Shown here piece after piece: positions 49,012 to 60,364 of a DNA stretch of 64,000 nucleotides. The first letter of the stretch is position 1, and every line of letters begins with the position of its first letter. Below the pieces are notes generated by a model, which did no database searches, was not told the DNA's origin, and saw nothing but the letters and a program-made list of their open reading frames with translations. This DNA comes from Dryomyza anilis (Eukaryota > Arthropoda > Insecta > Diptera > Dryomyzidae). The stretch spans positions 66,545,931-66,609,930 of the forward strand of contig OX638135.1 of the NCBI GenBank assembly GCA_951804985.1, written 5' to 3'. A program made the translations under genes and the position numbers.

Positions 49012-49632
49012 GATCAAAAAGATCAAAAAGATCAAAAAGATCAAAAAGATCAAAAAGATCAAAAAGATCAAAAAGATCAAAAAGATCAAAAAGATCAAAA
49101 AGATCAAAAAGATCAAAAAGATCAAAAAGATCAAAAAGATCAAAAAGATCAAAAAGATCAAAAAGATCAAAAAGATCAAAAAGATCAAAAAGATCAAAAA
49201 GATCAAAAAGATCAAAAAGATCAAAAAGATCAAAAAGATCAAAAAGATCAAAAAGATCAAAAAGATCAAAAAGATCAAAAAGATCAAAAAGATCAAAAAG
49301 ATCAAAAAGATCAAAAAGATCAAAAAGATCAAAAAGATCAAAAAGATCAAAAAGATCAAAAAGATCAAAAAGATCAAAAAGATCAAAAAGATCAAAAAGA
49401 TCAAAAAGATCAAAAAGATCAAAAAGATCAAAAAGATCAAAAAGATCAAAAAGATCAAAAAGATCAAAAAGATCAAAAAGATCAAAAAGATCAAAAAGAT
49501 CAAAAAGATCAAAAAGATCAAAAAGATCAAAAAGATCAAAAAGATCAAAAAGATCAAAAAGATCAAAAAGATCAAAAAGATCAAAAAGATCAAAAAGATC
49601 AAAAAGATCAAAAAGATCAAAAAGATCAAAAA
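49012..49632 (+). repeat. Pure 9-bp array between J3 and J2
   Basis: 69 perfect units. The J3 + pure array + J2 arrangement is repeated at 53838-54741, 55156-56059 and about 61743-62724. Confidence 0.92.
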
Positions 49633-49863
49633 GATCAAATAGATCAAAAAGATCAAAAAGATCAAAAAGATCAAAAAGATCAAAAAAATCAAAAGATCAA
49701 AAAGATTCAAAAAATCAAAAAGATCGAAAAAATCAAAAAGATCGAAAAAATCAAGAAGATCGAAAAGATCAAAAAGATCAAAAATATCGAAAAGATCAAA
49801 AAGATCAAAAGAACAAAAAGAACAAAAAGATCAAAAAGATCAAAAAAACCAAAAGATCATAAA
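49633..49863 (+). repeat. Junction J2, copy 3 (231 bp)
   Basis: J2 with a plain unit in place of the first TATC and one extra unit. GATTC at 49704, AATCAAGAA core at 49749, GATCATAAA at 49855-49863. Confidence 0.9.
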
Positions 49864-50925
49864 GATCAAAAAGATCAAAAAGATCAAAAAGATCAAAAAT
49901 ATCAAAAAGATCAAAAAGATCAAAAATATCAAAAAGATCAAAAAAATCAAAAGGATCAAAAAGATCAAAAAGATCAAAAAGATCAAAAAGATCAAAAAGA
50001 TCAAAGAGATCAAAAAGATCAAAAAGATCAAAAAGATCAAAAAGATCAAAAAGATCAAAAAGATCAAAAAGATCAAAAAGATCAAAAAGATCAAAAAGAT
50101 CAAAAAGATCAAAAAGATCAAAAAGATCAAAAAGATCAAAAAGATCAAAAAGATCAAAAAGATCAAAAAGATCAAAAAGATCAAAAAGATCAAAAAGATC
50201 AAAAAGATCAAAAAGATCAAAAAGATCAAAAAGATCAAAAAGATCAAAAAGATCAAAAAGATCAAAAAGATCAAAAAGATCAAAAAGATCAAAAAGATCA
50301 AAAAGATCAAAAAGATCAAAAAGATCAAAAAGATCAAAAAGATCAAAAAGATCAAAAAGATCAAAAAGATCAAAAAGATCAAAAAGATCAAAAAGATCAA
50401 AAAGATCAAAAAGATCAAAAAGATCAAAAAGATCAAAAAGATCAAAAAGATCAAAAAGATCAAAAAGATCAAAAAGATCAAAAAGATCAAAAAGATCAAA
50501 AAGATCAAAAAGATCAAAAAGATCAAAAAGATCAAAAAGATCAAAAAGATCAAAAAGATCAAAAAGATCAAAAAGATCAAAAAGATCAAAAAGATCAAAA
50601 AGATCAAAAAGATCAAAAAGATCAAAAAGATCAAAAAGATCAAAAAGATCAAAAAGATCAAAAAGATCAAAAAGATCAAAAAGATCAAAAAGATCAAAAA
50701 GATCAAAAAGATCAAAAAGATCAAAAAGATCAAAAAGATCAAAAAGATCAAAAAAATCAAAAAGATCAAAAAGATCAAAAAGATCAAAAAGATCAAAAAG
50801 ATCAAAAAGATCAAAAAGATCAAAAAGATCAAAAAGATCAAAAAGATCAAAAAGATCAAAAAGATCAAAAAGATCAAAAAGATCAAAAAGATCAAAAAGA
50901 TCAAAAAGATCAAAAAGATCAAAAA
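49864..50925 (+). repeat. 9-bp array with TATC, GATCAAAAGG and AATC variants
   Basis: TATC near 49899 and 49926, AATC + GATCAAAAGG near 49945, one GATCAAAGA near 50001, a long pure run with one AATC near 50756. Confidence 0.89.
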
Positions 50926-52506
50926 GATCAAAAGATCAAAGATCAAAAAGATCAGAAGATCGAAAAGATCAAAAAGATCAAAAAGATCAAAAAGATCAAA
51001 AAGATCAAAAAGATCAAAAAGATCAAAAAGATCAAAAAGATCAAAAAGATCAAAAAGATCAAAAAGATCAAAAAGATCAAAAAGATCAAAAAGATCAAAA
51101 AGATCAAAAAGATCAAAAAGATCAAAAAGATCAAAAAGATCAAAAAGATCAAAAAGATCATAAAGATCAAAAAGATCAAAAAGATCAAAAAGATCAAAAA
51201 GATCAAAAAGATCAAAATGATCAAAAAGATCAAAAAGATCAAAAAGATCAAAAAGATCAAAAAGATCAAAAAGATCAAAAAGATCAAAAAGATCAAAAAG
51301 ATCAAAAAGATCAAAAAGATCAAAAAGATCAAAAAGATCAAAAAGATCAAAAAGATCAAAAGATCAAAAAGATCAAAAAGATCAAAAAGATCAAAAAGAT
51401 CAAAAAGATCAAAAAGATCAAAAAGATCAAAAAGATCAAAAAGATCAAAAAGATCAAAAAGATCAAAAAGATCAAAAAGATCAAAAAGATCAAAAAGATC
51501 AAAAAGATCAAAAAGATCAAAAAGATCAAAAAGATCAAAAAGATCAAAAAGATCAAAAAGATCAAAAAGATCAAAAAGATCAAAAAGATCAAAAAGATCA
51601 AAAAGATCAAAAAGATCAAAAAGATCAAAAAGATCAAAAAGATCAAAAAGATCAAAAAGATCAAAAAGATCAAAAAGATCAAAAAGATCAAAAAGATCAA
51701 AAAGATCAAAAAGATCAAAAAGATCAAAAAGATCAAAAAGATCAAAAAGATCAAAAAGATCAAAAAGATCAAAAGATCAAAGATCAAAAAGATCAGAAGA
51801 TCGAAAAGATCAAAAAGATCAAAAAGATCAAAAAGATCAAAAAGATCAAAAAGATCAAAAGATCAAAGATCAAAAAGATCAGAAGATCGAAAAGATCAAA
51901 AAGATCAAAAAGATCAAAAAGATCAAAAAGATCAAAAAGATCAAAAAGATCAAAAAGATCAAAAAGATCAAAAAGATCAAAAAGATCAAAAAGATCAAAA
52001 AGATCAAAAAGATCAAAAAGATCAAAAAGATCAAAAAGATCAAAAAGATCAAAAAGATCAAAAAGATCAAAAAGATCAAAAAGATCAAAAAGATCAAAAA
52101 GATCAAAAAGATCAAAAAGATCAAAAAGATCAAAAAGATCAAAAAGATCAAAAAGATCAAAAAGATCAAAAAGATCAAAAAGATCAAAAAGATCAAAAAG
52201 ATCAAAAAGATCAAAAAGATCAAAAAGATCAAAAAGATCAAAAAGATCAAAAAGATCAAAAAGATCAAAAAGATCAAAAAGATCAAAAAGATCAAAAAGA
52301 TCAAAAAGATCAAAAAGATCAAAAAGATCAAAAAGATCAAAAAGATCAAAAAGATCAAAAAGATCAAAAAGATCAAAAGATCAAAGATCAAAAAGATCAG
52401 AAGATCGAAAAGATCAAAAAGATCAAAAAGATCAAAAAGATCAAAAAGATCAAAAAGATCAAAAAGATCAAAAGATCAAAGATCAAAAAGATCAGAAGAT
52501 CGAAAA
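50926..52506 (+). repeat. Cluster of five J4 junctions
   Basis: Five 41-bp J4 copies (unit lengths 8, 7, 9, 8, 9) at 50926-50966, 51767-51807, 51853-51893, 52371-52411 and 52466-52506, separated by pure arrays of 800, 45, 477 and 54 bp. One CATAAA and one ATGATC (51217) lie in the first array, and an 8-base unit near 51358. All five J4 copies look identical. Confidence 0.9.
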
Positions 52507-53837
52507 GATCAAAAAGATCAAAAAGATCAAAAAGATCAAAAAGATCAAAAAGATCAAAAAGATCAAAAAGATCAAAAAGATCAAAAAGATCAAAAAGATC
52601 AAAAAGATCATAAAGATCAAAAAGATCAAAAAGATCAAAAAGATCAAAAAGATCAAAAAGATCAAAATGATCAAAAAGATCAAAAAGATCAAAAAGATCA
52701 AAAAGATCATAAAGATCAAAAAGATCAAAAAGATCAAAAAGATCAAAAAGATCAAAAAGATCAAAAAGATCAAAAAGATCAAAAAGATCAAAAAGATCAA
52801 AATGATCAAAAAGATCAAAAAGATCAAAAAGATCAAAAAGATCAAAAAGATCAAAAAGATCAAAAAGATCAAAAAGATCAAAAAGATCAAAAAGATCAAA
52901 AAGATCAAAAAGATCAAAAAGATCAAAAAGATCAAAAAGATCAAAAAGATCAAAAAGATCAAAAAGATCAAAAAGATCAAAAAGATCAAAAAGATCAAAA
53001 AGATCAAAAAGATCAAAAAGATCAAAAAGATCAAAAAGATCAAAAAGATCAAAAAGATCAAAAAGATCAAAAAGATCAAAAAGATCAAAAAGATCAAAAA
53101 GATCAAAAAGATCAAAAAGATCAAAAAGATCAAAAAGATCAAAAAGATCAAAAAGATCAAAAAGATCAAAAAGATCAAAAAGATCAAAAAGATCAAAAAG
53201 ATCAAAAAGATCAAAAAGATCAAAAAGATCAAAAAGATCAAAAAGATCAAAAAGATCAAAAAGATCAAAAAGATCAAAAAGATCAAAAAGATCAAAAAGA
53301 TCAAAAAGATCAAAAAGATCAAAAAGATCAAAAAGATCAAAAAGATCAAAAAGATCAAAAGATCAAAAAGATCAAAAAGATCAAAAAGATCAAAAAGATC
53401 AAAAAGATCAAAAAGATCAAAAAGATCAAAAAGATCAAAAAGATCAAAAAGATCAAAAAGATCAAAAAGATCAAAAAGATCAAAAAGATCAAAAAGATCA
53501 AAAAGATCAAAAAGATCAAAAAGATCAAAAAGATCAAAAAGATCAAAAAGATCAAAAAGATCAAAAAGATCAAAAAGATCAAAAAGATCAAAAAGATCAA
53601 AAAGATCAAAAAGATCAAAAAGATCAAAAAGATCAAAAAGATCAAAAAGATCAAAAAGATCAAAAAGATCAAAAAGATCAAAAAGATCAAAAAGATCAAA
53701 AAGATCAAAAAGATCAAAAAGGTCAAAAAGGTCAAAAAGGTCAAAAAGATCAAAAAGATCAAAAAGATCAAAAAGATCAAAAAGATCAAAAAGATCAAAA
53801 AGATCAAAAAGATCAAAAAGATCAAAAAGATCAAAAA
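52507..53837 (+). repeat. Pure 9-bp array with GGTC triplet
   Basis: CATAAA near 52608 and 52705, ATGATC near 52667 and 52802, an 8-base unit near 53355, and GGTC three times in a row near 53720-53738, the same triplet as at 15650 and 20628. The rest is perfect. Confidence 0.9.
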
Positions 53838-54741
53838 GCTCAAAAAGATCAAAAAGATCAAAAAGATCAAAATGATCAAAAAGATCAAAAAGATCAAAAA
53901 GATCAGAAGATCGAAAAGATCAAAAAGATCAAAAAGATCAAAAAGATCAAAAAGATCAAAAAGATCAAAAAGATCATAAAGATCAAAAAGATCAAAAAGA
54001 TGAAAAAGATCAAAAAGATCAAAAAGATCAAAATGATCAAAAAGATCAGAAGATCGAAAAGATCAAAAAGATCAAAAAGATCAAAAAGATCAAAAAGATC
54101 AAAAAGATCAAAAAGATCAAAAAGATCAAAAAGATCAAAAAGATTAAAAAGATCAAAAAGATCAAAAAGATCAAAAAGATCAAAAAGATCAAAAAGATCA
54201 AAAAGATCAAAAAGATCAAAAAGATCAAAAAGATCAAAAAGATCAAAAAGATCAAAAAGATCAAAAAGATCAAAAAGATCAAAAAGATCAAAAAGATCAA
54301 AAAGATCAAAAAGATCAAAAAGATCAAAAAGATCAAAAAGATCAAAAAGATCAAAAAGATCAAAAAGATCAAAAAGATCAAAAAGATCAAAAAGATCAAA
54401 AAGATCAAAAAGATCAAAAAGATCAAAAAGATCAAAAAGATCAAAAAGATCAAAAAGATCAAAAAGATCAAAAAGATCAAAAAGATCAAAAAGATCAAAA
54501 AGATCAAAAAGATCAAATAGATCAAAAATATCAAAAAGATCAAAAAGATCAAAAAGATCAAAAAAATCAAAAGATCAAAAAGATTCAAAAAATCAAAAAG
54601 ATCGAAAAAATCAAAAAGATCGAAAAAATCAAGAAGATCGAAAAGATCAAAAAGATCAAAAATATCGAAAAGATCAAAAAGATCAAAAGAACAAAAAGAA
54701 CAAAAAGATCAAAAAGATCAAAAAAACCAAAAGATCATAAA
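53838..54741 (+). repeat. J3 + array + J2 module, first half of a tandem duplication
   Basis: J3 at 53838-54060 (GCTC 53838, GATG 53999), 450 bp of plain units with one GATTAAAAA near 54142, and J2 at 54511-54741 (GATTC 54582, AATCAAGAA 54627). The module is 904 bp and is repeated at 55156-56059. Confidence 0.9.
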
Positions 54742-55155
54742 GATCAAAAAGATCAAAAAGATCAAAAAGATCAAAAATATCAAAAAGATCAAAAAGATCA
54801 AAAATATCAAAAAGATCAAAAAGATCAAAAAGATCAAAAAGATCAAAAAGATCAAAAAGATCAAAAAGATCAAAAAGATCAAAAAGATCAAAAAGATCAA
54901 AAAGATCAAAAAGATCAAAAAGATCAAAAAGATCAAAAAGATCAAAAAGATCAAAAAGATCAAAAAGATCAAAAAGATCAAAAAGATCAAAAAGATCAAA
55001 AAGATCAAAAAGATCAAAAAGATCAAAAAGATCAAAAAGATCAAAAATATCAAAAAGATCAAAAAGATCAAAAATATCAAAAAGATCAAAAAGATCAAAA
55101 AGATCAAAAAGATCAAAAAGATCAAAAAGATCAAAAAGATCAAAAAGATCAAAAA
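54742..55155 (+). repeat. 9-bp array with TATC units
   Basis: Two TATC units just after J2 and two more near 55047-55075; otherwise perfect. Confidence 0.9.
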
Positions 55156-56059
55156 GCTCAAAAAGATCAAAAAGATCAAAAAGATCAAAAAGATCAAAAT
55201 GATCAAAAAGATCAAAAAGATCAGAAGATCGAAAAGATCAAAAAGATCAAAAAGATCAAAAAGATCAAAAAGATCAAAAAGATCATAAAGATCAAAAAGA
55301 TCAAAAAGATGAAAAAGATCAAAAAGATCAAAAAGATCAAAATGATCAAAAAGATCAGAAGATCGAAAAGATCAAAAAGATCAAAAAGATCAAAAAGATC
55401 AAAAAGATCAAAAAGATCAAAAAGATCAAAAAGATCAAAAAGATCAAAAAGATCAAAAAGATCAAAAAGATCAAAAAGATCAAAAAGATCAAAAAGATCA
55501 AAAAGATCAAAAAGATCAAAAAGATCAAAAAGATCAAAAAGATCAAAAAGATCAAAAAGATCAAAAAGATCAAAAAGATCAAAAAGATCAAAAAGATCAA
55601 AAAGATCAAAAAGATCAAAAAGATCAAAAAGATCAAAAAGATCAAAAAGATCAAAAAGATCAAAAAGATCAAAAAGATCAAAAAGATCAAAAAGATCAAA
55701 AAGATCAAAAAGATCAAAAAGATCAAAAAGATCAAAAAGATCAAAAAGATCAAAAAGATCAAAAAGATCAAAAAGATCAAAAAGATCAAAAAGATCAAAA
55801 AGATCAAAAAGATCAAAAAGATCAAAAAGATCAAATAGATCAAAAATATCAAAAAGATCAAAAAGATCAAAAAGATCAAAAAAATCAAAAGATCAAAAAG
55901 ATTCAAAAAATCAAAAAGATCGAAAAAATCAAAAAGATCGAAAAAATCAAGAAGATCGAAAAGATCAAAAAGATCAAAAATATCGAAAAGATCAAAAAGA
56001 TCAAAAGAACAAAAAGAACAAAAAGATCAAAAAGATCAAAAAAACCAAAAGATCATAAA
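55156..56059 (+). repeat. J3 + array + J2 module, second half of the duplication
   Basis: Starts exactly 1,318 bp after the first copy and is also 904 bp: J3 at 55156-55369 (GATG 55308) and J2 at 55829-56059 (GATTC 55900, AATCAAGAA 55945). J3 is 9 bp shorter and the pure array 9 bp longer than in the first copy, so the total is unchanged. It lacks the GATTAAAAA of copy 1. Confidence 0.9.
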
Positions 56060-57174
56060 GATCAAAAAGATCAAAAAGATCAAAAAGATCAAAAATATCA
56101 AAAAGATCAAAAAGATCAAAAATATCAAAAAGATCAAAAAGATCAAAAAGATCAAAAAGATCAAAAAGATCAAAAAGATCAAAAAGATCAAAAAGATCAA
56201 AAAGATCAAAAAGATCAAAAAGATCAAAAAGATCAAAAAGATCAAAAAGATCAAAAAGATCAAAAAGATCAAAAAGATCAAAAAGATCAAAAAGATCAAA
56301 AAGATCAAAAAGATCAAAAAGATCAAAAAGATCAAAAAGATCAAAAAGATCAAAAAGATCAAAAAGATCAAAAAGATCAAAAAGATCAAAAAGATCAAAA
56401 AGATCAAAAAGATCAAAAAGATCAAAAAGATCAAAAAGATCAAAAAGATCAAAAAGATCAAAAAGATCAAAAAGATCAAAAATATCAAAAAGATCAAAAA
56501 GATCAAAAAGATCAAAAATATCAAAAAGATCAAAAAAATCAAAAGGATCAAAAAGATCAAAAAGATCAAAAAGATCAAAAAGATCAAAAAGATCAAAAAG
56601 ATCAAAAAGATCAAAAAGATCAAAAAGATCAAAAAGATCAAAAAGATCAAAAAGATCAAAAAGATCAAAAAGATCAAAAAGATCAAAAAGATCAAAAAGA
56701 TCAAAAAGATCAAAAAGATCAAAAAGATCAAAAAGATCAAAAAGATCAAAAAGATCAAAAAGATCAAAAAGATCAAAAAGATCAAAAAGATCAAAAAGAT
56801 CAAAAAGATCAAAAAGATCAAAAAGATCAAAAAGATCAAAAAGATCAAAAAGATCAAAAAGATCAAAAAGATCAAAAAGATCAAAAAGATCAAAAAGATC
56901 AAAAAGATCAAAAAGATCAAAAAGATCAAAAAGATCAAAAAGATCAAAAAGATCAAAAAGATCAAAAAGATCAAAAAGATCAAAAAGCTCAAAAAGATCG
57001 AAAAGATCAAAAAGATCAAAAAGATCAAAAAAATCAAAAAGATCAAAAAGATCAAAAAGCTCAAAAAGATCAAAAAGATCAAAAAGATCAAAAAGATCAT
57101 AAAGATCAAAAAGATCAAAAAGATCAAAAAGATCAAAAAGATCAAAAAGATCAAAATGATCAAAAAGATCGAAA
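56060..57174 (+). repeat. 9-bp array with TATC, GCTC and AATC variants
   Basis: TATC near 56095, 56122, 56479 and 56515, AATC + GATCAAAAGG near 56535, a long pure run, GCTC near 56986 with GATCG, AATC near 57030, GCTC near 57059, CATAAA near 57097 and ATGATC near 57158. Confidence 0.87.
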
Positions 57175-58074
57175 AGATCGAAAGATCAAAAAGATCAAAA
57201 AGATCAAAAAGATCAAAATGATCAAAAAGATCAAAAAGATCAAAAAGATCAAAAAGATCAAAAAGATCAAAAAGATCAAAAAGATCAAAAAGATCAAAAA
57301 GATCAAAAAGATCAAAAAGATCAAAAAGATCAAAAAGATCAAAAAGATCAAAAAGATCAAAAAGATCAAAAAGATCAAAAAGATCAAAAAGATCAAAAAG
57401 ATCAAAAAGATCAAAAAGATCAAAAAGATCAAAAAGATCAAAAAGATCAAAAAGATCAAAAAGATCAAAAAGATCAAAAAGATCAAAAAGTTCAAAAAGA
57501 TCAAAAAGATCAAAAAGATCAAAAAGATCAAAAAGATCAAAAAGTTCAAAAAGATCAAAAAGATCAAAAAGATCAAAAAGATCAAAAAGATCAAAAAGAT
57601 CAAAAAGATCAAAAAGATCAAAAGATCAAAAAGATCAAAAAGATCAAAAAGATCAAAAAGATCAAAAAGATCAAAAAGATCAAAAAGATCAAAAAGATCA
57701 AAAAGATCAAAAAGATCAAAAAGATCAAAAAGATCAAAAAGATCAAAAAGATCAAAAAGATCAAAAAGATCAAAAAGATCAAAAAGATCAAAAAGATCAA
57801 AAAGATCAAAAAGATCAAAAAGATCAAAAAGATCAAAAAGATCAAAAAGATCAAAAAGATCAAAAAGATCAAAAAGATCAAAAAGATCAAAAAGATCAAA
57901 AAGATCAAAAAGATCAAAAAGATCAAAAAGATCAAAAAGATCAAAAAGATCAAAAAGATCAAAAAGATCAAAAAGCTCAAAAAGATCAAAAAGCTCAAAA
58001 AGCTCAAAAAGATCAAAAAGATCAAAAAGATCAAAAAGATCAAAAAGATCAAAAAGATCAGAAGATCGAAAAGA
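57175..58074 (+). repeat. 9-bp array with GTTC pair and eroded GCTC cluster
   Basis: GATCGAAA near 57175, ATGATC near 57218, a pure run, GTTC at about 57490 and 57544 (54 bp apart), an 8-base unit near 57618, and GCTC, GATC, GCTC, GCTC at 57975-58010. A GATCAGAA + GATCG boundary near 58057-58074 follows. The last part is a partial copy of the zone-F GCTC cluster. Confidence 0.88.
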
Positions 58075-58729
58075 TCAAAAAGATCAAAAAGATCAAAAAG
58101 ATCAAAAAGATCAAAAAGATCAAAAAGATCAAAAAGATCAAAAAGATCAAAAAGATCAAAAAGATCAAAAAGATCAAAAAGATCAAAAAGATCAAAAAGA
58201 TCAAAAAGATCAAAAAGATCAAAAAGATCAAAAAGATCAAAAAGATCAAAAAGATCAAAAAGATCAAAAAGATCAAAAAGATCAAAAAGATCAAAAAGAT
58301 CAAAAAGATCAAAAAGATCAAAAAGATCAAAAAGATCAAAAAGATCAAAAAGATCAAAAAGATCAAAAAGATCAAAAAGATCAAAAAGATCAAAAAGATC
58401 AAAAAGATCAAAAAGATCAAAAAGATCAAAAAGATCAAAAAGATCAAAAAGATCAAAAAGATCAAAAAGATCAAAAAGATCAAAAAGATCAAAAAGATCA
58501 AAAAGATCAAAAAGATCAAAAAGATCAAGAAGATCAAAAAGATCAAAAAGATCAAAAAGATCAAAAAGATCAAAAAGATCAAAAAGATCAAAACGATCAA
58601 AAAGATCAAAAAGATCAAAAAGATCAAAAAGATCAAAAAGATCAAAAAGATCAAAAAGATCAAAAAGATCAAAAAGATCAAAAAGATCAAAAAGATCAAA
58701 AAGATCAAAAAGATCAAAAAGATCAAAAA
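58075..58729 (+). repeat. Pure 9-bp array
   Basis: Perfect units apart from one GATCAAGAA near 58524 and one AAAACGATC near 58592. Confidence 0.91.
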
Positions 58730-58951
58730 GATCAAATAGATCAAAAATATCAAAAAGATCAAAGAGATCATAAAGATCAAAAAGATCAAAAAAATCAAAA
58801 AATCAAAAAGATCGAAAAAATCAAAAAGATCGAAAAAATCAAGAAGATCGAAAAGATCAAAAAGATCAAAAATATCGAAAAGATCAAAAAGATCAAAAGA
58901 ACAAAAAGAACAAAAAGATCAAAAAGATCAAAAAAACCAAAAGATCATAAA
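58730..58951 (+). repeat. Junction J2, copy 6 (diverged)
   Basis: J2 with an extra GATCAAAGA + GATCATAAA near 58757-58775 and without the GATTC unit. The core AATCAAGAA is at 58837 and GATCATAAA at 58943-58951. Confidence 0.88.
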
Positions 58952-60364
58952 GATCAAAAAGATCAAAAAGATCAAAAAGATCAAAAAGATCAAAAAGATC
59001 AAAAAGATCAAAAAGATCAAAAAGATCAAAAAGATCAAAAATATCAAAAATATCAAAAAGATCAAAAAGATCAAAAGGATCAAAAAGATCAAAAAGATCA
59101 AAAAGATCAAAAAGATCAAAAAGATCAAAAAGATCAAAAAGATCAAAAAGATCAAAAAGATCAAAAAGATCAAAAAGATCAAAAAGATCAAAAAGATCAA
59201 AAAGATCAAAAAGATCAAAAAGATCAAAAAGATCAAAAAGATCAAAAAGATCAAAAAGATCAAAAAGATCAAAAAGATCAAAAAGATCAAAAAGATCAAA
59301 AAGATCAAAAAGATCAAAAAGATCAAAAAGATCAAAAAGATCAAAAAGATCAAAAAGATCAAAAAGATCAAAAAGATCAAAAAGATCAAAAAGATCAAAA
59401 AGATCAAAAAGATCAAAAAGATCAAAAAGATCAAAAAGATCAAAAAGATCAAAAAGATCAAAAAGATCAAAAAGATCAAAAAGATCAAAAAGATCAAAAA
59501 GATCAAAAAGATCAAAAAGATCAAAAAGATCAAAAAGATCAAAAAGATCAAAAAGATCAAAAAGATCAAAAAGATCAAAAAGATCAAAAAGATCAAAAAG
59601 ATCAAAAAGATCAAAAAGATCAAAAAGATCAAAAAGATCAAAAAGATCAAAAAGATCAAAAAGATCAAAAAGATCAAAAAGATCAAAAGGATCAAAAAGA
59701 TCAAAAAGATCAAAAAGATCAAAAAGATCAAAAAGATCAAAAAGATCAAAAAGATCAAAAAGATCAAAAAGATCAAAAAGATCAAAAAGATCAAAAAGAT
59801 CAAAAAGATCAAAAAGATCAAAAAGATCAAAAAGATCAAAAAGATCAAAAAGATCAAAAAGATCAAAAAGATCAAAAAGATCAAAAAGATCAAAAAGATC
59901 AAAAAGATCAAAAAGATCAAAAAGATCAAAAAGATCAAAAAGATCAAAAAGATCAAAAAGATCAAAAAGATCAAAAAGATCAAAAAGATCAAAAAGATCA
60001 AAAAGATCAAAAAGATCAAAAAGATCAAAAAGATCAAAAAGATCAAAAAGATCAAAAAGATCAAAAAGATCAAAAAGATCAAAAAGATCAAAAAGATCAA
60101 AAAGATCAAAAAGATCAAAAAGATCAAAAAGATCAAAAAGATCAAAAAGATCAAAAAGATCAAAAAGATCAAAAAGATCAAAAAGATCAAAAAGATCAAA
60201 AAGATCAAAAAGATCAAAAAGATCAAAAAGATCAAAAAGATCAAAAAGATCAAAAAGATCAAAAAGATCAAAAAGATCAAAAAGATCAAAAAGATCAAAA
60301 AGATCAAAAAGATCAAAAAGATCAAAAAGATCAAAAAGATCAAAAAGATCAAAAAGATCAAAAA
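58952..60364 (+). repeat. Long pure 9-bp array
   Basis: Two TATC units near 59040-59053 and two GATCAAAAGG steps near 59075 and 59686. Otherwise about 1.3 kb of perfect units. Confidence 0.91.
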
